A DNA stretch of 64,000 bases, from positions 434,001 to 498,000 of the forward strand of contig JADJVX010000017.1 of NCBI GenBank assembly GCA_016710385.1, given 5' to 3'. The DNA is from Actinomycetales bacterium. Lineage in GTDB: Bacteria; Actinomycetota; Actinomycetes; Actinomycetales; Dermatophilaceae. The notes under the pieces are model-generated. The model had not been told where the DNA came from, searched no databases, and saw only the letters and a list, made by a program, of their open reading frames with translations. A program made the translations under genes and the position numbers. Below are positions 9,423-18,454 of the stretch, piece by piece. Every line of letters begins with the position of its first letter. Position 1 is the stretch's first letter.

Positions 9423-9710
9423 GGCGGGTCGGAAGGTTTCCCGCCAGTCTCGCGGCTCACCGGCCGGGTTTGCCGGCGGGTCGGAAGGTTTCCCGCCAGT
9501 CTCGCGGCTCACCGGCCGGGTTTGCCGGCGGGTCGGAAGGTTTCCCGCCAGTCTCGCGGCTCACCGGCCGGGTTTGCCGGCGGGTCGGAAGGTTTCCCGC
9601 CAGTCTCGCGGCTCACCGCCCGGGTTTACCGGCGGGTCGGAAGGTTTCCCGCCAGTCTCGCGGCTCACCGCCCGGGTTTACCGGCGGGTCGGAAGGTTTC
9701 CCGGCATACC
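9423..9710. repeat. 52-bp tandem repeat cluster 2 (six copies)
   Basis: The core GGCGGGTCGGAAGGTTTCCCG starts at 9423, 9475, 9527, 9579, 9631 and 9683, an exact 52-bp period. The spacer CCAGTCTCGCGGCTCACCG is almost identical between units; the last two units share GTTTACC in place of GTTTGCC. GGCGGG and CCCGCC flank each core and can pair. The final copy ends in CGGCATACC. The cluster lies between the convergent ends of glpD and a DUF2332 gene; 9214-9422 holds nothing I recognise. Because 52 is not a multiple of three, open frames across it do not encode a repeated peptide. Confidence 0.92.
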
Positions 9711-9738
9711 TGCCGGTTGAGCCCTCGGCTGCCCCTGC

Positions 9739-10809
9739 TCACAACCACACCGGTATGCCGTGCGGGTGCACCCAGCCCAGCGGGTCGCCATCGACTGCGA
9801 GCTGGGCCTCCCGAGCGTGGACGACCCGACCGTCAACGACCTCGTCAGGGTGCTCCATGGTGACGTGGGCCAGCGGGAAGCGAGCGCGCGCCGCAGCGAT
9901 CGCCGCATCGACCCGCTTGCCCTCATCCGGCGGCCAGTACATCCGGGTGATCGATTGCCACACCACGGTGAGCACATCGGCGCCTGCACCAGCCACTGAG
10001 ACAGCCGCCACGTGACGTTCCAGCCATTCCCCGGCACCGGCCCGGTCCACGACCGCGGCCCGGCCCGCAGCTCGCTCGGCCCGCGCGACCGCCAGGGCCG
10101 CCGACAACCGATCGTGGCGGGACACATGCCAGGGCCACACGAAGGACCGCAACCGGTCTGCGCCCTCGCCGGTCGTGGGGTCGATCGGGTCGAGGTCACA
10201 GCCTCGCCGTTGCACGATCTCGACGTCCTCGACGCGCACCATCGGGGCATCGGTCGACAGCACCAGCGGCGAGCCGTCCGGCCCCCACTCCCAGCCCGGC
10301 CCGACGTAACGGAACCGATCGGCATACAGGTTGAGTCCTGCAGACGCCCCGATCTCCCACAGCCGGATCCTCCGTATGCCGTGCCGCCGCACCGCCTCGA
10401 AGAGCCCGATGAGTAGGACTGCGGCGCGGCCCGGTTCATTGGTCTGCGGCACCACATGCAGCGCCTGCCGCAACTCCTCGACGTGAGCGGCAGCCACCTC
10501 GCGCATCACCGGCCACACTCTTTCGGCTGGAGCAGGCCCTGGAGCAGACCCATGCAGGCACGGATAGAAGGCGGCCAGCTCGGGCGCCTCACCGCGCAAC
10601 ACGATGCGGAAAATGCCTGCGAGATAGCGCAATTGGATCATCGTGCCCGTCGGCGAGGATTCCCATTCGGCACAGATCTCCCGGGTCACTCCCCCGGCTT
10701 CCCAATCGTCGGCCATCCCCCGCATGGCATACCCATAGAGGGTCGTAGCGTCGCCCATGTGCGAGCGGAAGCGCTCCGCGAGCGTCTCACCGGCATCGAA
10801 GGCGACCAC
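9739..10809 (-). CDS. DUF2332 family protein
   Basis: A protein of about 356 residues resembling DUF2332, a family of unknown function common in actinobacteria and alphaproteobacteria. Hallmarks are FRIVLRGEAPELAAFYPCL near residue 68, WEIGASAGLNLYADRF near 145, and VVWQSITRMYWP near 295. GTG 10809 is chosen because the DUF2332 domain starts just after it (VVAFDAGETLAERFR); the open frame continues upstream to 11028 but that part is not protein-like. It is divergent from the MaoC-domain gene, with a 153-bp shared upstream region. I do not assign a function. Confidence 0.75.
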   Translation of the reverse strand: MVAFDAGETLAERFRSHMGDATTLYGYAMRGMADDWEAGGVTREICAEWESSPTGTMIQLRYLAGIFRIVLRGEAPELAAFYPCLHGSAPGPAPAERVWPVMREVAAAHVEELRQALHVVPQTNEPGRAAVLLIGLFEAVRRHGIRRIRLWEIGASAGLNLYADRFRYVGPGWEWGPDGSPLVLSTDAPMVRVEDVEIVQRRGCDLDPIDPTTGEGADRLRSFVWPWHVSRHDRLSAALAVARAERAAGRAAVVDRAGAGEWLERHVAAVSVAGAGADVLTVVWQSITRMYWPPDEGKRVDAAIAAARARFPLAHVTMEHPDEVVDGRVVHAREAQLAVDGDPLGWVHPHGIPVWL

Positions 10810-10962
10810 ACCCCGAGCCTGCCATGTCGCCGAACGTGGCACGCGGCATACCGCTCGGACCGGCCCCGGCATCGGCCGCGGTGGCAGGATCGGGGGTGGA
10901 CTGCCCGCCGCCTGGGCGACCGTCACGACCCCGACCCACCCGCGACACCGGAGGCCTGACCG

Positions 10963-12012
10963 ATGACCGCCAAGATCATGACCGGCAACTTCTTCGAGGA
11001 CTTCCGGATCGGGCAGCGCCTCATCCACGCCACCCCGCGCACCGTCACCGTCGGCGACGCAGCGCTCTACCAGGCGCTCTACGGGTCGCGGTTCGCGGTG
11101 ACCAGCGGCGAGACCTTTGCCCGCGGCCTAGGTCTGGACCGGATGCCGCTGGACTCGATGCTCGTCTTCCACGTCGTCTTCGGCAAGACGGTGCCGGACG
11201 TCTCGCTCAATGCGGTCGCCAATCTCGGGTATGCCGCGGGCGTCTTCGGTGCGCCCGTCTACCCCGGCGACACCCTGACGACCACGTCCGAGGTCATCGG
11301 GCTCAAGGAGAACTCCAACGGCCGCACCGGCGTCGTCTACGTGCACTCGATCGGGGTCAACCAGGACGGCGACACGGTGCTCGACTACGTGCGCTGGGTC
11401 ATGGTCAACAAGCGCGATGCCTCCGTCCCCGCACCGGAGCCCGTGGTCCCGACCCTGCCCGACGCAGTGCCCGTCGAGCGGCTCGTCGTGCCGTACTCCA
11501 TCGCGCACTACGACGCGGCGCTGGCCGGCTCGCCCTTCCTCTGGGACGACTACGAGGTGGGCGAGCGGATCGACCACGTCGACGGAATGACGATCGAGGA
11601 GGCCGAGCACATGATGGCCACTCGGCTCTACCAGAACACCGCCAAGGTCCACTTCAACCAGCACGTCGAGGGCCAGGGCCGCAACGGGCGACGGATCGTC
11701 TACGGCGGACACGTCATCTCACTGGCCAGGGCGTTGTCGTTCAACGGCCTGGGCAATGCCCTGTCGATCGCGGCGATCAACGGCGGCACCCACGCCAACC
11801 CGACCTTCGCCGGCCACACCGTCTACGCCTGGTCGGAGGTGCTCGACCGGCTGGAGCTGCCCGGCCGCACGGATGTCGGAGCATTGCGGCTGCGCACTGT
11901 CGCGACCAAGGACCGCGCCTGCGCCGACTTCCCACTCAAGGGCGAGGACGGCAAGTACCTCCCCGAGGTCGTCCTCGACCTCGACTACACGGTGCTCATG
12001 CCCCGCCGCTGA
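10963..12012 (+). CDS. MaoC double-hotdog hydratase, mesaconyl-CoA hydratase-like
   Basis: The protein has 349 residues with two hotdog (MaoC) halves. Length and opening (TGNFFEDFRIGQRLIHATPRT) match mesaconyl-CoA hydratase, which interconverts mesaconyl-CoA and beta-methylmalyl-CoA in the ethylmalonyl-CoA pathway. Residues LNAVANLGYAAG and APVYPGDT fit this group. GGAGG lies about ten bases before the ATG. Two CitE/malyl-CoA lyase-like genes and a matching acyl-CoA dehydrogenase lie 7-11 kb downstream, which supports the assignment. Substrate remains an inference. Confidence 0.75.
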   Translation: MTAKIMTGNFFEDFRIGQRLIHATPRTVTVGDAALYQALYGSRFAVTSGETFARGLGLDRMPLDSMLVFHVVFGKTVPDVSLNAVANLGYAAGVFGAPVYPGDTLTTTSEVIGLKENSNGRTGVVYVHSIGVNQDGDTVLDYVRWVMVNKRDASVPAPEPVVPTLPDAVPVERLVVPYSIAHYDAALAGSPFLWDDYEVGERIDHVDGMTIEEAEHMMATRLYQNTAKVHFNQHVEGQGRNGRRIVYGGHVISLARALSFNGLGNALSIAAINGGTHANPTFAGHTVYAWSEVLDRLELPGRTDVGALRLRTVATKDRACADFPLKGEDGKYLPEVVLDLDYTVLMPRR

Positions 12013-12084
12013 CCGGGGTCGTTTCGACGGGCAATTCGACGGGCGCCGCTCGGTGACGGAGATCCGACATGGCACCATGTCCCG

Positions 12085-13593
12085 GTGAGCGAAGAGCAGA
12101 AGAAGAGCGATAACCGCCCGCGCCCCACTACCGAGGCTTTCCGGGCTTTCGTCCGCGAGGGCTGGGCTCCCCGGGCCGACGTCACCCCCGCGCGGGCAGA
12201 AGTAGCCCCGTATGCCGCCGCACGCCGCGAGGCGGTCAGCGCGGCATACCCGGGTGAGCGGTTGGTCGTGCCCGCGGGCGGGCTCAAGGTGCGGTCCAAC
12301 GACTGCGACTACACCTTCCGGCCGCACTCGGCCTTCGCGCACCTCACCGGCTTCCGCGCCGACTGCGAGCCCGACACGGTGCTGGTCCTGCACCCGCGCA
12401 GTGCCGCTGACGGCGGGGGGCACGAGGCCATCGTCTACACCCGCCCGCTGGCCGGACGGGACACCGAGGAGTTTTTCGCCGACGCTCGCTACGGGGAGTT
12501 CTGGGTGGGTGCCCGCCCGACGCTGCAGGAGTTGGAGGACGAGTTCGGGATTGCCGCGCGGCATATCGACGAGTTGCCCGATGCCCTGGCCAAGGACGCC
12601 GGTGCAGTCGCCCTGCGGGTCGTGCGCGACGCCGACCGCGACATCGCCGCCCTCGTCGATCAGGTGCGCCGTGAGGCCGGCCTCACCGAGGAACAGCTCA
12701 CCGAAACCGTCGACGCCGACGATGCCCTGTCCGCGACGCTCTCGCATCTGCGCATGGTCAAGGACGAGTGGGAAATCGGCCAGATGCGCGAGGCGATCGC
12801 AGCGACCACGGTCGGGTTCGAGGCGGTCATCGCCGACCTCGATGGGGCGGTCCAGCGCGGCAAGGGCGAGCGCTGGGTGGAGGGTCTATTCGGCCTCCAC
12901 GCTCGCCATCAGGGCAATGGCACGGGCTACAACTCGATCTGCGCGGCGGGCAACCACGCCAACACCCTGCACTGGATCAAGAACACCGGCGAGGTCCGCT
13001 CCGGCGAGATGATCCTTGTGGACGCTGGCGTCGAGGTCGACTCGCTCTTCACCGCCGACATCACCCGCACGCTCCCCGTCGACGGCACCTTCACCGACGC
13101 CCAGCGCGAGATCTACGACGCCGTGTATGCCGCGCAGCAGGCCGGCATGGACGCCATCAAGCCGGGGGCCACCTTCTCCGACATCCACGCCGCCGCCATC
13201 CGGGTCATCGCCGAGCGGCTGCACGGCTGGGGGTTGCTCCCGGACGGCGTATCGGTCGAGGACACCCTCGACACCGAGACCGGGCAGTATCACCGCCGCT
13301 GGATGGTGCACGGCACCAGCCACCACCTGGGCATCGACGTGCACGACTGTGCCCTCGCCACCCGCGAGCAATACATGGACGCCCGGCTCGAGCCCGGGAT
13401 GATCCTCACCGTCGAGCCAGGCCTGTATTTCAAGGCCGACGATGAACTCGCTCCGGAGCGCTTCCGCGGTCACGGAGTGCGCATCGAGGACGACGTGTTG
13501 GTGACCGAGACCGGCTACGAGAACCTCTCAGCCGGTATGCCGCGCACCAGCCATGACGTCGAGGCCTGGATCGCGCAGGTGCAGGGCCGCTGA
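12085..13593 (+). CDS. pepP: Xaa-Pro aminopeptidase (aminopeptidase P, M24B)
   Basis: This 502-residue cytoplasmic metallopeptidase removes N-terminal residues before proline. The N-terminal creatinase-like domain is followed by the M24 pita-bread fold. Metal ligands are visible: Asp in ILVDAGVE and Asp in FTADITR (about 312 and 323), His in SHHLGIDVHD (about 415), Glu in TVEPGLYF (about 450) and Glu in RIEDDVLV (about 474). Translation starts at GTG 12085. It is 72 bases after the MaoC gene and convergent with the sigma-factor operon. Confidence 0.93.
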   Translation: MSEEQKKSDNRPRPTTEAFRAFVREGWAPRADVTPARAEVAPYAAARREAVSAAYPGERLVVPAGGLKVRSNDCDYTFRPHSAFAHLTGFRADCEPDTVLVLHPRSAADGGGHEAIVYTRPLAGRDTEEFFADARYGEFWVGARPTLQELEDEFGIAARHIDELPDALAKDAGAVALRVVRDADRDIAALVDQVRREAGLTEEQLTETVDADDALSATLSHLRMVKDEWEIGQMREAIAATTVGFEAVIADLDGAVQRGKGERWVEGLFGLHARHQGNGTGYNSICAAGNHANTLHWIKNTGEVRSGEMILVDAGVEVDSLFTADITRTLPVDGTFTDAQREIYDAVYAAQQAGMDAIKPGATFSDIHAAAIRVIAERLHGWGLLPDGVSVEDTLDTETGQYHRRWMVHGTSHHLGIDVHDCALATREQYMDARLEPGMILTVEPGLYFKADDELAPERFRGHGVRIEDDVLVTETGYENLSAGMPRTSHDVEAWIAQVQGR

Positions 13594-13602
13594 GCGCACC
13601 GG

Positions 13603-14492
13603 CTACGGAGTCGGCGGCAGCGTGGGCGTTCCGTATCGAGCCGGAGGCAGCCTGACCCACTGCGAGGTCAGCCCGGCGGCCTCGATTGCGAAGCCGACGG
13701 CGACGTCGGTCCGGAAACTGCCGTTGGTCGCGCCGCCGCAGGTCTGGTCCGTCGCCGTGGTCTTCACCCACACCAGGCCCCCTCCTGCGTACCCGAGCCG
13801 CAGCAGCAGCAGGTCGGCAGGCAGCGGACAAGGGCGAGGCGGCGCGGATGCGGGGCGCAGGGTCGACAGGTCCTGCGCCAGGATGTCCAGGCCCGTGTCG
13901 ATATGGCCCCCTCGAACAACAGATAGGTCGACGGCACCGCCGGCCCGCCCACGCCCCCGGCGCCCTGCAAGCGGTAGCGGCACACCAGCGCACTGATCGG
14001 CCGCTCGCCCGGCACCAACTGCAGCCCCGCCCGGAAGGGCGGGCTCCACGACCCTGTCGCATCGGGAGGCAACGCCCCCTCGGTGGCCATCGCGGTGGGG
14101 CAAAGTTCTGCCGGGTATGCCGTGCTGCGCTCGGCCCCACTCGCGGAGGGTTGAGCACCCGCCGCCGACTGCGCGCCCGAGGCATCCGCCACGGCGGGCG
14201 ACGTCGCCGCACGCTCGGGCCTACCGGCGACGGCCGAACTCGTCGAGGACCCTCCCATCCCCCATGGGAGGATCCCCGTCGTGGTGAGCAAGACCAGCCC
14301 CGCTGCGATTCCGCCGACCCCGAGACCGGTCCGCGCTGCAGTCCGGCGAGCCTGACGCCGACCGGCCTCCGCGGCGACGGCGTCGAAGTCGACCTCCACG
14401 CCGGCCGCCGGTGACATGGCCTGCAGCCGAGCCACCAAGTGGCCCACACCGGCGTCCTCGCCGTCGGCGCTGATCGTCCGTCGGTCATTCAT
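13603..14492 (-). CDS. Membrane-anchored partner of the SigE-family sigma factor, with an apparent 1-base frameshift
   Basis: The gene starts at ATG 14492 within ATGAATGA, overlapping the sigma-factor stop. About 50 cytoplasmic residues are followed by one membrane segment (LGVGGIAAGLVLLTTTGIL) and an extracytoplasmic domain. The first frame is good to YLLFEG near 13912, then becomes Arg/Cys-rich nonsense; the next frame resumes with HIDTGLDILAQDLSTL and ends at 13603 with normal composition. Adding one base to the CCCCC run at 13907-13911 restores a single 296-residue frame. It may be a sequencing error or a real lesion. It is probably an anti-sigma or signalling partner; no zinc anti-sigma motif is seen. 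Confidence 0.6.
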
Positions 14493-15003
14493 CGCTGAGC
14501 ACCTCCCGCAAGGTCGCCAACCCACGCGCTGCCTGGCTCTTGACCGTGCCCTCGGACAACCCCAACAAGGTCGCGACCTGAACCACGGGCAGGTCCTCGA
14601 GATAGCGCAACACGACGACCCGCCGTTGCCCGGGCGGCAACCGGCGTAGCGCCGCCGCGAGCATGAGGTGATCGTCGACCTGATCGGTGGCGGACGGCAT
14701 ACCGGCGGTCGTATCCCCCGACCCGGCGACCCCGGCGCGCGGCTCCGGGAGCACCTCGGTGGGCACCTCGCCGCGCCATTTGCGCCGCCACCATGAGGTG
14801 GCCAGTCGCACCATCACGGTCTTGACGTAGGCATCCGGGTTGCCGTCACGGATGCGGTCCCATTGGGGCCAGGTGCGGGCCAGGCTGGTCTGGACGAGGT
14901 CCTTGGCCAGGTGGGCATCGCCGGTCAGCAGGTATGCCGTGTGCAGCAACCGCGGGGAGCGCGCGTGGACGAAATCGCGGAAACCAACCGGCTCGACCGT
15001 CAC
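14485..15003 (-). CDS. SigE-family RNA polymerase sigma factor (ECF type)
   Basis: The product has 172 residues with sigma-70 region 2 (about 5-75, including the AYLLTGDAHLAKDLVQ helix) and region 4 (about 105-165, with LEDLPVVQVATLLGLSEGTVKS as a helix-turn-helix; quoted up to SEG in family members). It matches the actinobacterial SigE-family group of small ECF factors. The start is GTG 15003 behind GAAAGGGGG. The stop overlaps the start of the membrane partner gene, so the two are translationally coupled. The regulated genes are unknown. Confidence 0.85.
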   Translation of the reverse strand: MTVEPVGFRDFVHARSPRLLHTAYLLTGDAHLAKDLVQTSLARTWPQWDRIRDGNPDAYVKTVMVRLATSWWRRKWRGEVPTEVLPEPRAGVAGSGDTTAGMPSATDQVDDHLMLAAALRRLPPGQRRVVVLRYLEDLPVVQVATLLGLSEGTVKSQAARGLATLREVLSDE

Positions 15004-15106
15004 GGAACACCCCCTTTCTCAGGGATAGAGCACCTGGCGGCTGGGCAGGGTTGCACGCCCGAGCCAGCCCGTGGCGCCCCAGCGGCCGAACGGTCTGCGC
15101 CGAGTC

Positions 15107-15146
15107 CGCGCCGGGTGCCACATCGATCGATGTGACCCCCGGCGCG
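15107..15146 (-). terminator. Long hairpin after the 5'-nucleotidase gene
   Basis: CGCGCCGGG (15107-15115) pairs with CCCGGCGCG (15138-15146), enclosing the perfect 16-base palindrome CACATCGATCGATGTG (15119-15134). It lies 30 bases past the stop of the 5'-nucleotidase gene and before the sigma-factor start. The central palindrome could instead be a protein-binding site in the sigma-factor upstream region. Confidence 0.55.
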
Positions 15147-15175
15147 AGTTGCTCAGATCTGCTGAACTGAGGCGA

Positions 15176-16915
15176 TCACAGCCCGTCGACGCGGCTCAAC
15201 GGAGCCTTGAGATCGGGGTGGGTGCGGAAGTAATCGACCAGGTTGGCCAGGTCCTCCGGCCCGCCGAGGCGGTTGGTGCCGGCGGTGAACCCGGTGAAGA
15301 GGTCACCACCGTCGGCGAGGAAGTTGAGCGTCCCCACCCGATAGGTCGCGGCCATGTCGATCGGCGAGCCGTTGAGCTGCATCGATCCGGCGACGACGCG
15401 CGAGCCCTGCGGGGCCGTGGCGTCCCAGGCGTAGGTAAAGCCGGCCGACACGCCGAGGAACAGCATCGGACGCGAGCCGCGAGCAGGCACCGGCTGGTAC
15501 TGCTGCTCGAGTATCTGGCGGAGTTGGTCTCCGGTGAGGTCGAGAGTGACCAGGACGTTGTTGAACGGGGCGATGTCATAGGCCTCACCGAAGGCGATCT
15601 CGCCGACCTGCTCGCCGTACTTCGGCGGGAACTTGAGGCTGGCGCGCACCCCACCGAGATTCATCAGGGCGATCTGGGCGTTGCCCTTGGTCGGGCCGGC
15701 GGTGCCGTGCAAGATCGCGTCGGCGACCAGGTCGACCATGGGGGTCTCGATGCCGCGGTTGCCGGAGGCATCGCCGAGGATCTCCTCGACGTGACTGCCG
15801 ATGACGCGGCCCTTGACCGGACCCGCGAGGGTGTTCCACTTGGCGATGACCGCGGTCTGAGCCGGGTCCTTGGCCACGTCGCGGGCGTTGAGGTGGTTGA
15901 CCGCCGTCGTGCGGTCGCGCATGACCTCGCCGCTGCGGGCGTTGACCACCAGCGAGGTCTCGGTGATCGCGCGCCCGTAGTCGGCGGCGCTGGTGACCAG
16001 GCGGGGGTTGCCGGCAGGGTCGGGGAAGGAGCACACATAGGGCTGGTGGGTGTGCCCGGAGATGATCAGGTCGACCTCGGGGGTCATCTGGGCGGCGATC
16101 GTCGAGATGGGCTCGGATACGCCAAGACACTGGCCGTAGGTGCCGGTCTGGTATCCGCCCTCGTGGATGAGCACGACGATCGCCTTGACACCCTGCTTCT
16201 TGAGCGCCTCTGCCTGCAGGTTGGCCGTCTCGACCTCGTCCTTGAAGTCGACCGTCGAGACCCCCGCGGGGCTGACCAACGTCGGTGTGGCCTTGAGGGT
16301 CATCCCGATGAAGCCGATCTTGACGCCGTTGACGGTCTTGACGCTTGTCGCGGGCAGCAGCGACTGGCCGTTGTCCTTGCGCACGACGTTGGCGGCCAGC
16401 CACTGGAAGTCGGCACCGGCATACGGCTGGTCGGGGAAGTAGCACCCGTCGACCGGGTGGCACCCACCCTGCTGCATCCGCAGCAACTCGGCGGTGCCCT
16501 CGTCGAACTCGTGGTTACCGACGCCGCTCACGTCCAGGCCGAGGGTGTTGAGCGACTCGACTGAGGGCTCGTCGTGGAACATGCCCGACAGGAAAGGTGA
16601 CCCGCCGATGAGGTCACCGGCAGCGACGGTGAGGCTGTTGGCCGCACCGGCCTTGGCGCGCAGCTGGCTCAACCGGGTGCTGAGGTATTCGACCCCGCCG
16701 ACCTTGGTTTGCGACGGGTCGAGGCCCAGAGCGAGCGGCGCGTCGGTCGCCTCCAGGTGACCGTGATAGTCGTTGAACGACAGCACCTGGACTGTGACGA
16801 GATTGGGGTTACCTGCCGCCGGTGGGCCGGCCACGGCACCGCTGGTCGGGACGGCCACTGCAGCGGCCACAGCCAGGGCCCCCACCCCAGCCAAGCGCCT
16901 GCGCTTCAACGCCAT
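15176..16915 (-). CDS. Secreted 5'-nucleotidase / UshA-like metallophosphoesterase
   Basis: A 579-residue exported enzyme. A Sec signal peptide spans about residues 1-29 (KRRRLAGVGALAVAAAVAV). The calcineurin-like metal-binding motifs FNDYHGH (47-53), GDLIGGSP (about 103) and GNHEFDEG (about 140) are present, along with GHTHQPYVC (about 292) and a C-terminal 5'-nucleotidase domain (about 370-540). It should hydrolyse nucleotides, cyclic nucleotides or related phosphate esters outside the cell for phosphate and nucleoside recovery. A strong hairpin follows its stop. Confidence 0.9.
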   Translation of the reverse strand: MALKRRRLAGVGALAVAAAVAVPTSGAVAGPPAAGNPNLVTVQVLSFNDYHGHLEATDAPLALGLDPSQTKVGGVEYLSTRLSQLRAKAGAANSLTVAAGDLIGGSPFLSGMFHDEPSVESLNTLGLDVSGVGNHEFDEGTAELLRMQQGGCHPVDGCYFPDQPYAGADFQWLAANVVRKDNGQSLLPATSVKTVNGVKIGFIGMTLKATPTLVSPAGVSTVDFKDEVETANLQAEALKKQGVKAIVVLIHEGGYQTGTYGQCLGVSEPISTIAAQMTPEVDLIISGHTHQPYVCSFPDPAGNPRLVTSAADYGRAITETSLVVNARSGEVMRDRTTAVNHLNARDVAKDPAQTAVIAKWNTLAGPVKGRVIGSHVEEILGDASGNRGIETPMVDLVADAILHGTAGPTKGNAQIALMNLGGVRASLKFPPKYGEQVGEIAFGEAYDIAPFNNVLVTLDLTGDQLRQILEQQYQPVPARGSRPMLFLGVSAGFTYAWDATAPQGSRVVAGSMQLNGSPIDMAATYRVGTLNFLADGGDLFTGFTAGTNRLGGPEDLANLVDYFRTHPDLKAPLSRVDGL

Positions 16916-16961
16916 GATTCCTCCTCTGAGGGCGTCTCCCTACGGACGCCACCAGCGGAGA

Positions 16962-17489
16962 CTAGCTGCCTGGGGGGACAGGTGGGGACATGGGGGCGGT
17001 GGTGATCAGACCCGCGGTGGTGAGGATCTCCCGGGCCCGCTGGGCCACCTTGTGCTCGCACAGCAGCTCAAATCGGGACGGAACGACATGGCTCACCGAC
17101 GTGAAGTCGCGGCGGCCCCGGGTCAGGGCGTAGCCGAACGCAGCCCAGACCGCGCCGAAAACGGCGCCGTAGAGCATCGTCGAGACCACCAGGCCGGCGG
17201 GGTTCACCCCGGACCCGAACAGCGACAGAATCAGCCCGACGAACAACCCCAGCCAGACACCCGACAGCGCGCCGCCGAGCAACACCCGACCCCAGCTGAG
17301 CCGACCGGTCACCCGCTCCAACTGCCGCAACTCGGTGCCCACGATGAGGCAGTTCTCCACCGGGAACTGCTCGTCCGAGAGCGTGTCGACAGCCTTCTGG
17401 GCCTCGGGATAGCTGCCGAAGACACCGACCGACATGGGGTAGTCCAGCGTCAGGGCTGCGAAGGGCACACGTCCAGCGGGGCTGCTCAT
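16962..17489 (-). CDS. General stress protein 17M-like membrane protein
   Basis: The protein has 175 residues. The N-terminal part (SVGVFGSYPEAQKAVDTLSD) matches the 17M/YflT-like domain; two hydrophobic helices follow (about residues 68-95 and 100-122). Family function is not well defined. Its start overlaps the SDR gene stop by four bases (ATGA), so the two are probably co-expressed. A 46-bp gap separates it from the nucleotidase downstream. Confidence 0.75.
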   Translation of the reverse strand: MSSPAGRVPFAALTLDYPMSVGVFGSYPEAQKAVDTLSDEQFPVENCLIVGTELRQLERVTGRLSWGRVLLGGALSGVWLGLFVGLILSLFGSGVNPAGLVVSTMLYGAVFGAVWAAFGYALTRGRRDFTSVSHVVPSRFELLCEHKVAQRAREILTTAGLITTAPMSPPVPPGS

Positions 17490-18328
17490 GACTCAAGTTT
17501 CCCACGACCCGGCCGGCCGGACTGTTGACGGTGCATGGTGCGCACGGTCCGGTCGAAGATGCGCTCGACGAAGGGGTTGATCACCGGGCCGAGGGCGACG
17601 AGCGCGCGCAGTCGGATTCCGGAGTAGACCGCGGAGTTCCCCTTCTCGATCGCTCGCACGACGCCTCGGGCCACGGTGTCCGGGCTGATCGGAGCCACCG
17701 TGCCGCTGATGGCGGCCGTCTCGGCCGGCTTGTAGGCGTTCTCCGCAGTCAACATCGGGGTGTCGACGTCGGGTGGGTAGACGCAGGTCACGTCGACGCC
17801 GTGCGGTTTGAGTTCGCCTCGCAGTGCCTCCAACAGTCCGCGAACGGCGAACTTCGCAGCTCCGTATGCCGTGTATCCATAGATCCCGAGCAGGGCGGCG
17901 GCGGAGCTGATCCCGACGATGCTGCCTCGGCCACGCTCGGCCATACCGGGGGCCACCACACGGATCGGGTGGAGGGTGCCGAAGTAGTCGACCTCCATCA
18001 TGTCCCGGAAGATCTGGTCATCCAGTTCGAGGAACCGGCCCGGATGCGATGCCCCCGCAGAGCTGACGAGGATGTCGACCGGCCCATGGTGGGCCACCGC
18101 CCGATCGTGTGCCGCCTCGACCGCGACGGGGTCAGTGACATCGACACTGTCGTGCCGCACGTCGACCCCGTCAGCGCGCAGGGCAACGGCTGCGGCCGCC
18201 AGCCGATCTTCCCCTCGGGCCCAGATGGTGACCTTGGCGCCCTTCTCCCCGAGCCGGGCCGCGATGGCGAAGCCGATGCCGCTGGACCCACCTGTCACGA
18301 GCGCGTGGGCTCCGGCAATCACCTGCAT
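17486..18328 (-). CDS. Short-chain dehydrogenase/reductase
   Basis: A 280-residue SDR with the NAD(P) motif GGSSGIG at 14-20, the structural motif SSAG near 90, catalytic Ser in GISSAA and Tyr-x3-Lys in YGAAK (about 155-159). The C-terminal extension and sequence style resemble the 3-ketodihydrosphingosine reductase-like branch, but substrate cannot be fixed. It is translationally coupled to the stress protein gene downstream. Confidence 0.8.
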   Translation of the reverse strand: MQVIAGAHALVTGGSSGIGFAIAARLGEKGAKVTIWARGEDRLAAAAVALRADGVDVRHDSVDVTDPVAVEAAHDRAVAHHGPVDILVSSAGASHPGRFLELDDQIFRDMMEVDYFGTLHPIRVVAPGMAERGRGSIVGISSAAALLGIYGYTAYGAAKFAVRGLLEALRGELKPHGVDVTCVYPPDVDTPMLTAENAYKPAETAAISGTVAPISPDTVARGVVRAIEKGNSAVYSGIRLRALVALGPVINPFVERIFDRTVRTMHRQQSGRPGRGKLES

Positions 18329-18414
18329 CCGGTCAGGTTAGTGGCCGGTCAGTGCGCCATCCGGCCACTCGGGGGATGCCGAAAGTCATGGGTTCTCCAC
18401 GGCATCCCGGTGTG

Positions 18415-18446
18415 AAAAACTCCGACCCAGCCGAGTGGTCGGAGTT
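18415..18446 (-). terminator. Intrinsic terminator of the acyl-CoA dehydrogenase gene
   Basis: AACTCCGACC (18418-18427) and GGTCGGAGTT (18437-18446) form a 10-bp stem. Reading on the minus strand the stem is followed by a run of five T (GTTTTTC), the classic rho-independent form. It begins nine bases past the gene's stop. A second inverted pair GGGATGCCG/CGGCATCCC (18373-18408), a variant of the window-wide word, lies beyond it. Confidence 0.8.
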
Positions 18447-18454
18447 CACCGCCC

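Noticed and set aside
9423..9710. CRISPR array
   Set aside because: Units repeat with no unique spacers; the whole 52-bp period is nearly identical within the cluster, and no cas genes are present.
9406..10015. Small repetitive proteins read through repeat cluster 2
   Set aside because: The 52-bp unit is not a multiple of three, so the peptide changes frame each unit. No ribosome site or conserved partner is seen.
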